Assembly: GCA_026414605.1 (NCBI GenBank)
Contig: JAOAIP010000066.1
Span: forward strand, 1-47,313
Reading direction: 5' to 3'
Length of the DNA: 47,313 nucleotides
Origin: Bacteroidia bacterium
GTDB taxonomy: Bacteria; Bacteroidota; Bacteroidia; B-17B0; Aurantibacillaceae
Shown here: in pieces, positions 45,064 through 47,313 of the stretch
Position numbering within the stretch: the first letter of the stretch is position 1
Layout of the letters: each line of letters begins with the position of its first letter
The notes under the pieces: generated by a model
Told to the model about the DNA's origin: nothing
Database searches by the model: none
The model's input: only the letters and a program-made list of their open reading frames with translations
Translations under genes and position numbers: made by a program

Positions 45064-45564
45064 TTATTTTTTGTGTTTACATTGACCTGTAGTTTCAAGA
45101 GTTTTGCATTTTCCAGAAAATTGTAAAGAGTGCTGAGTGATTGTAAAACCTAAAAGATTTTCGGTAGTTTTTTGGATTTGCATAATTCTTGGGTCGCAAA
45201 ATTCAAATACTTTATTGCAGTCAAGGCATATAAGATGATCGTGTTGTCTATAATTGTATGCTCTTTCGTATTGGGCAGTATTGCTTCCAAATTGATGCTT
45301 GATCACTAATCCCGCATCTACAAAAAGGTCTATATTGTTATAGATGGTGGCTCTACTTACGCGGTATTTTTTGTTTTTCATTCGTTCATAGAGTTCTTCT
45401 ATTTCAAAATGATCGTTGATGTCGTAAATTTCTTGTAAAACATAGTATCGTTCTAATGTTTTTCGCAATCCTTTTTTCTTCAAGTAGTCATCTAAGATTT
45501 GTTTTACCTGTTCAAATATCTGAGTGTTTTCTTTTGAATCTTCACTCTTTTTTTTGCTGGTCAT
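45064..45564 (-). CDS. Fur-family transcriptional regulator
   Basis: Metal-responsive DNA-binding repressor of 166 residues. A winged-helix domain (about 20-95) is followed by the metal-binding and dimerisation part. Metal ligands are H108 and H110 in RQHDHLICLDC, the C113/C116 pair, and a second cysteine pair at C153 and C162 near the C-terminus, as in structural zinc sites. Whether it senses iron, zinc or peroxide cannot be told from sequence alone, so no symbol is given. It is the middle gene of an operon: PPIase, six bases, this gene, five bases, STAS. Confidence 0.93.
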   Translation of the reverse strand: MTSKKKSEDSKENTQIFEQVKQILDDYLKKKGLRKTLERYYVLQEIYDINDHFEIEELYERMKNKKYRVSRATIYNNIDLFVDAGLVIKHQFGSNTAQYERAYNYRQHDHLICLDCNKVFEFCDPRIMQIQKTTENLLGFTITQHSLQFSGKCKTLETTGQCKHKK

Positions 45565-45570
45565 AAAAAA

Positions 45571-46638
45571 CTATTTGATGTCTAATAATTCTACATCAAA
45601 GATGAGCCAAGATTTTGGAGGAATTACTCCTGGATAACCTTGTTCGCCATAGCCAAGGTAATAGGGGATAATTAATTTTGCTTTGCTTCCTTTTTTGAGT
45701 AACATAATACCTTCGTCCCAACCTTTAATAACGCGTCCTACACCAATTGGAATTTCAATCGGTTGATTTCTGTCATAACTGGAGTCAAATTTTTTACCAT
45801 CTAAAAATGTGCCTGTGTAATGCACCACTACGGTTTGTCCTTGTTTGGGGGTATCGCCTGTGCCTTCTTTTTCAATGATGTATTTAAGCCCAGAAGCGGT
45901 TGTTTGAGCATTGGCAAATTTTTCTTGAATGAGTTTTTGTTCTTTTTCTTCTCTTTGTTTTTCGGCTTGAATAACGGCTTCTTCTTTTTGTTTCTTTAAG
46001 GTTTCAAATACTTTTGGAGCGTCAAAATGTTCAGCGTCTTTGCCTTTTCTTAAAATGATTACTTTTCGGATGGTATCGTTTTGTTGAATAGCATCTACTA
46101 CTTCTTGTCCTTTAACTACATGTCCAAAGACAGAATGTTTGCCGTCCAGCCAAGGTGTGGCTTTGTGGGTAATAAAAAACTGCGAACCATTGGTATTAGG
46201 TCCTGCATTAGCCATAGATAGGATACCAGGACCACTGTGTTTGAGTGTAGTGTCAATTTCATCAGGAAATTTATAGCCAGGGTCTCCTGTTCCATTGAAT
46301 TTTGGGCAGCCGCCTTGGATCATAAAATCTTTAATTACTCTGTGAAAAATCAAACCATCGTAAAAGGGTTGATTGGGGCGAGCGGTGTTAGGTATAGTGC
46401 CTTCGGCTAATCCGACGAAATTTGCCACCGTCATAGGGGTTTTTTTGTATTCTAATTGTAAATAAATATCACCTTTGTTGGTTTCAATTTTGGCATAAAT
46501 GCCATCGGGTTGTGTTTTTAAGAATTCTTTGTCCATTTTGCTGATATTTTTTTTGTTGTCTTGTTTTTTTTGTGCTGAAGATACGGATATAGTGGCTAAT
46601 GTAAAAACAGCAGATGCAAGGATGTACGATATTTTCAT
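45571..46638 (-). CDS. Exported cyclophilin-FKBP fusion peptidylprolyl isomerase
   Basis: Protein of 355 residues with a signal peptide (about 1-23, ending VSSAQ) and two unrelated prolyl isomerase domains. Residues about 40-215 are cyclophilin-type ([57 protein letters not shown]). A charged linker (about 215-245) leads to an FKBP domain (about 250-355: [50 protein letters not shown]). This order corresponds to the dual-family immunophilins reported in some Flavobacteria. It probably acts in the periplasm on exported proteins. The ATG at 46638 is used rather than a TTG at 46656; a TATATTTG promoter element sits at 46661-46654 on the same strand. Confidence 0.93.
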   Translation of the reverse strand: MKISYILASAVFTLATISVSSAQKKQDNKKNISKMDKEFLKTQPDGIYAKIETNKGDIYLQLEYKKTPMTVANFVGLAEGTIPNTARPNQPFYDGLIFHRVIKDFMIQGGCPKFNGTGDPGYKFPDEIDTTLKHSGPGILSMANAGPNTNGSQFFITHKATPWLDGKHSVFGHVVKGQEVVDAIQQNDTIRKVIILRKGKDAEHFDAPKVFETLKKQKEEAVIQAEKQREEKEQKLIQEKFANAQTTASGLKYIIEKEGTGDTPKQGQTVVVHYTGTFLDGKKFDSSYDRNQPIEIPIGVGRVIKGWDEGIMLLKKGSKAKLIIPYYLGYGEQGYPGVIPPKSWLIFDVELLDIK

Positions 46639-46653
46639 AGTAAAAATTTTTGT

Positions 46654-46661
46654 CAAATATA
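46654..46661 (-). promoter_or_regulatory. Putative -7 promoter element TATATTTG
   Basis: Minus-strand exact match to TAnnTTTG, 15 bases upstream of the cyclophilin-FKBP start codon. The -33 half was not identified with confidence. It would drive the PPIase-Fur-STAS operon. Confidence 0.5.
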
Positions 46662-46758
46662 CTGAAAAAGATACGAATACTATGAAATATTTATTGCATT
46701 TTTGCGGTGAATTAAAATGGGAAGAGTATTTTTTTACACGCCCCCTTTTATTTATTAG

Positions 46759-46966
46759 TAGAAAGTGAAAAGTGGAAAGTGAAAAGTTAAGATTTGAAGA
46801 ATATGAAAATACAGAGATTTGAAGGTATCATTGCTTGGCAAAAAGCAAAGGATTTGGCGGTCAGTATTTATATTGAATTTTCTGTAAATAAAGATTTTAG
46901 GTTTAAAGATCAAATTCAACGACCGGGAAAAACTTTCTACTTTCCACTTTTGACTTTTAACTGAAG
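46759..46966. repeat. Inverted pair of 7-bp-periodic arrays flanking a gene remnant
   Basis: Left array GAAAGTGAAAAGTGGAAAGTGAAAAGT (about 46762-46788, given as heptamers GAAAGTG/AAAAGTG) and right array CTTTCTACTTTCCACTTTTGAC (about 46933-46955) are complementary over much of their length. CGCCCCCTTTTATTTATTAGT (about 46740-46758) precedes the left array, as a similar phrase does at 6427-6441. The truncated four-helix-bundle gene lies between the arms. Confidence 0.65.
46803..46964 (+). pseudogene. Truncated four-helix-bundle protein (23S rRNA intervening-sequence type)
   Basis: An open frame of 53 codons starts [20 protein letters not shown] and continues to KDQIQR. This matches the first helix and a half of the S23/four-helix-bundle family, which usually reads on into an MNNIAEGF-type stretch and has about 120 residues. 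After QIQR the frame runs into the heptamer repeat array and ends PLLTFN, so about 60% of the protein is missing. The repeat is the likely cause of the truncation. Too small to be called by standard gene finding. Function is lost or unknown; intact members are found within 23S rRNA genes and as free genes. Confidence 0.75.
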
Positions 46967-46978
46967 TTTGTGTGATTT

Positions 46979-47100
46979 ACTCACCCCCTTTAATTCCCAT
47001 TCTCTAAATGAATTAGAGAGGGGGAACAATTGAATGAAAAAACTTTCGTATCGCCCATCTCTTTTTCAAAAGAGAAGGGAAGGGGGCGGCACAGCCGCTT
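46979..47100. repeat. Double-hairpin repeat element, degenerate copy 4
   Basis: Begins ACTCACCCCCTTTAATTCCC, then TTCTCTAAATGAATTAGAGAGG, then CGTATCGCCCATCTCTTTTTC paired with AAAAGAGAAGGG. The right arm has decayed to AAGGGGGCGG. CGTATCGCCC is shared with copy 2 at about 2889-2898. Confidence 0.7.
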
Positions 47101-47133
47101 TGACTACTTTAATCATTTTTACATTATAAAATT

Positions 47134-47313
47134 GCGTGAGGGATGCGGAGGGCGGCGAAGCCGGTACTGCCTCGAGGAGCGAAGCGACGAGGGGATTACC
47201 GAAGCGATAGCGTAGCCCGTAGCAGCCCGACCCGAACACACTACAGCCAATTGAAATTTTTTAAACGACATTTTTTGTCGTTTTGAAAAATTGATTGTGA
47301 ATATCAGCAATAG
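47134..47313 (+). repeat. Composite interspersed repeat, copy C (runs off the window)
   Basis: Starts GCGTGAGGGATGCGGAGGGC. The central CATTGCGA and TGTGCTTAAAT modules of copies A and B are replaced by about 25 bp (CGAGGAGCGAAGCGACGAGG), so the two shared ends are nearly joined. The terminal hairpin begins with AACACACTACAGCC (about 47234-47247) and the core AAACGACA-ttttt-TGTCGTTT (47263-47283). The right end lies beyond 47313. Confidence 0.8.

Noticed and set aside
47030-47215. 61-codon frame and its antisense partner near the window end
   Set aside because: Both are repeat-derived (copies 4 and C) with no family similarity.

Overview
The window is A+T-rich chromosomal DNA from a member of the Bacteroidota, probably class Bacteroidia. 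Several independent signs agree. Two proteins carry type IX secretion (T9SS) sorting domains, one of type A and one of type B. There is a PorU-like C25 peptidase and a TonB-dependent receptor with a carboxypeptidase-like plug extension. Menaquinone is made by the futalosine route (MqnE). Ribosomal protein bTHX is present. Promoters match the Bacteroidota TTTG...TAnnTTTG consensus. I cannot fix the order or genus. No rRNA, tRNA, CRISPR, prophage or intact transposase is visible.

Layout. 223-4876: periplasmic PPIase (PpiD-like), 2Fe-2S ferredoxin, MqnE and, convergent, PurN. 4953-6323: secreted M28 peptidase. 6324-7041: noncoding repeat block. 12079-7042 (minus): tight five-gene operon of M23 peptidase, APC permease, serine hydrolase, unknown lipoprotein and DUF721 protein. 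12301-15564: large T9SS-secreted propeller protein. 15565-16003: cluster of short palindromes. 16004-17632: sugar acetyltransferase and glycosidase-like propeller. 22163-17650 (minus): phosphate uptake cluster pstSCAB-phoU. 22338-25778: bTHX, Lpd, ClpX, VOC protein. 25954-33905: outer-membrane and secretion-related genes (PD40/SPOR protein, second M28 peptidase, type B T9SS adhesin, TonB receptor). 34066-41131: polysaccharide 4,6-dehydratase and a giant PorU-like C25 protein. 41132-41820: second repeat block. 41821-46638: NadC, small repetitive lipoprotein, aldehyde dehydrogenase and a cyclophilin/FKBP-Fur-STAS operon. 46639-47313: third repeat block with a truncated four-helix-bundle gene.

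The genes describe a heterotrophic cell with a strong secretion and envelope emphasis. T9SS cargo and a C25 sortase-like protein export adhesins. M28 and M23 peptidases with an amino-acid permease fit peptide and peptidoglycan turnover. A high-affinity phosphate transporter, NAD and menaquinone synthesis genes and general proteostasis (ClpX, PPIases) complete the set.

The least explained material is noncoding. The intergenic blocks are built from several interspersed repeat families. These are (i) a roughly 385-450 bp composite element (three copies) with a nested hairpin whose outer stem changes sequence between copies while pairing is kept; (ii) a roughly 115-bp double-hairpin element with 13-bp outer inverted arms (two full and two or more degenerate copies), also with paired arm changes; (iii) 7-bp-periodic A+T arrays in inverted pairs, one pair enclosing a truncated 23S-rRNA-intervening-sequence-type gene; and (iv) 13-bp palindromes of the form xxxCC-NNN-GGxxx with varying arms. 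These are the best candidates for an undescribed element system.
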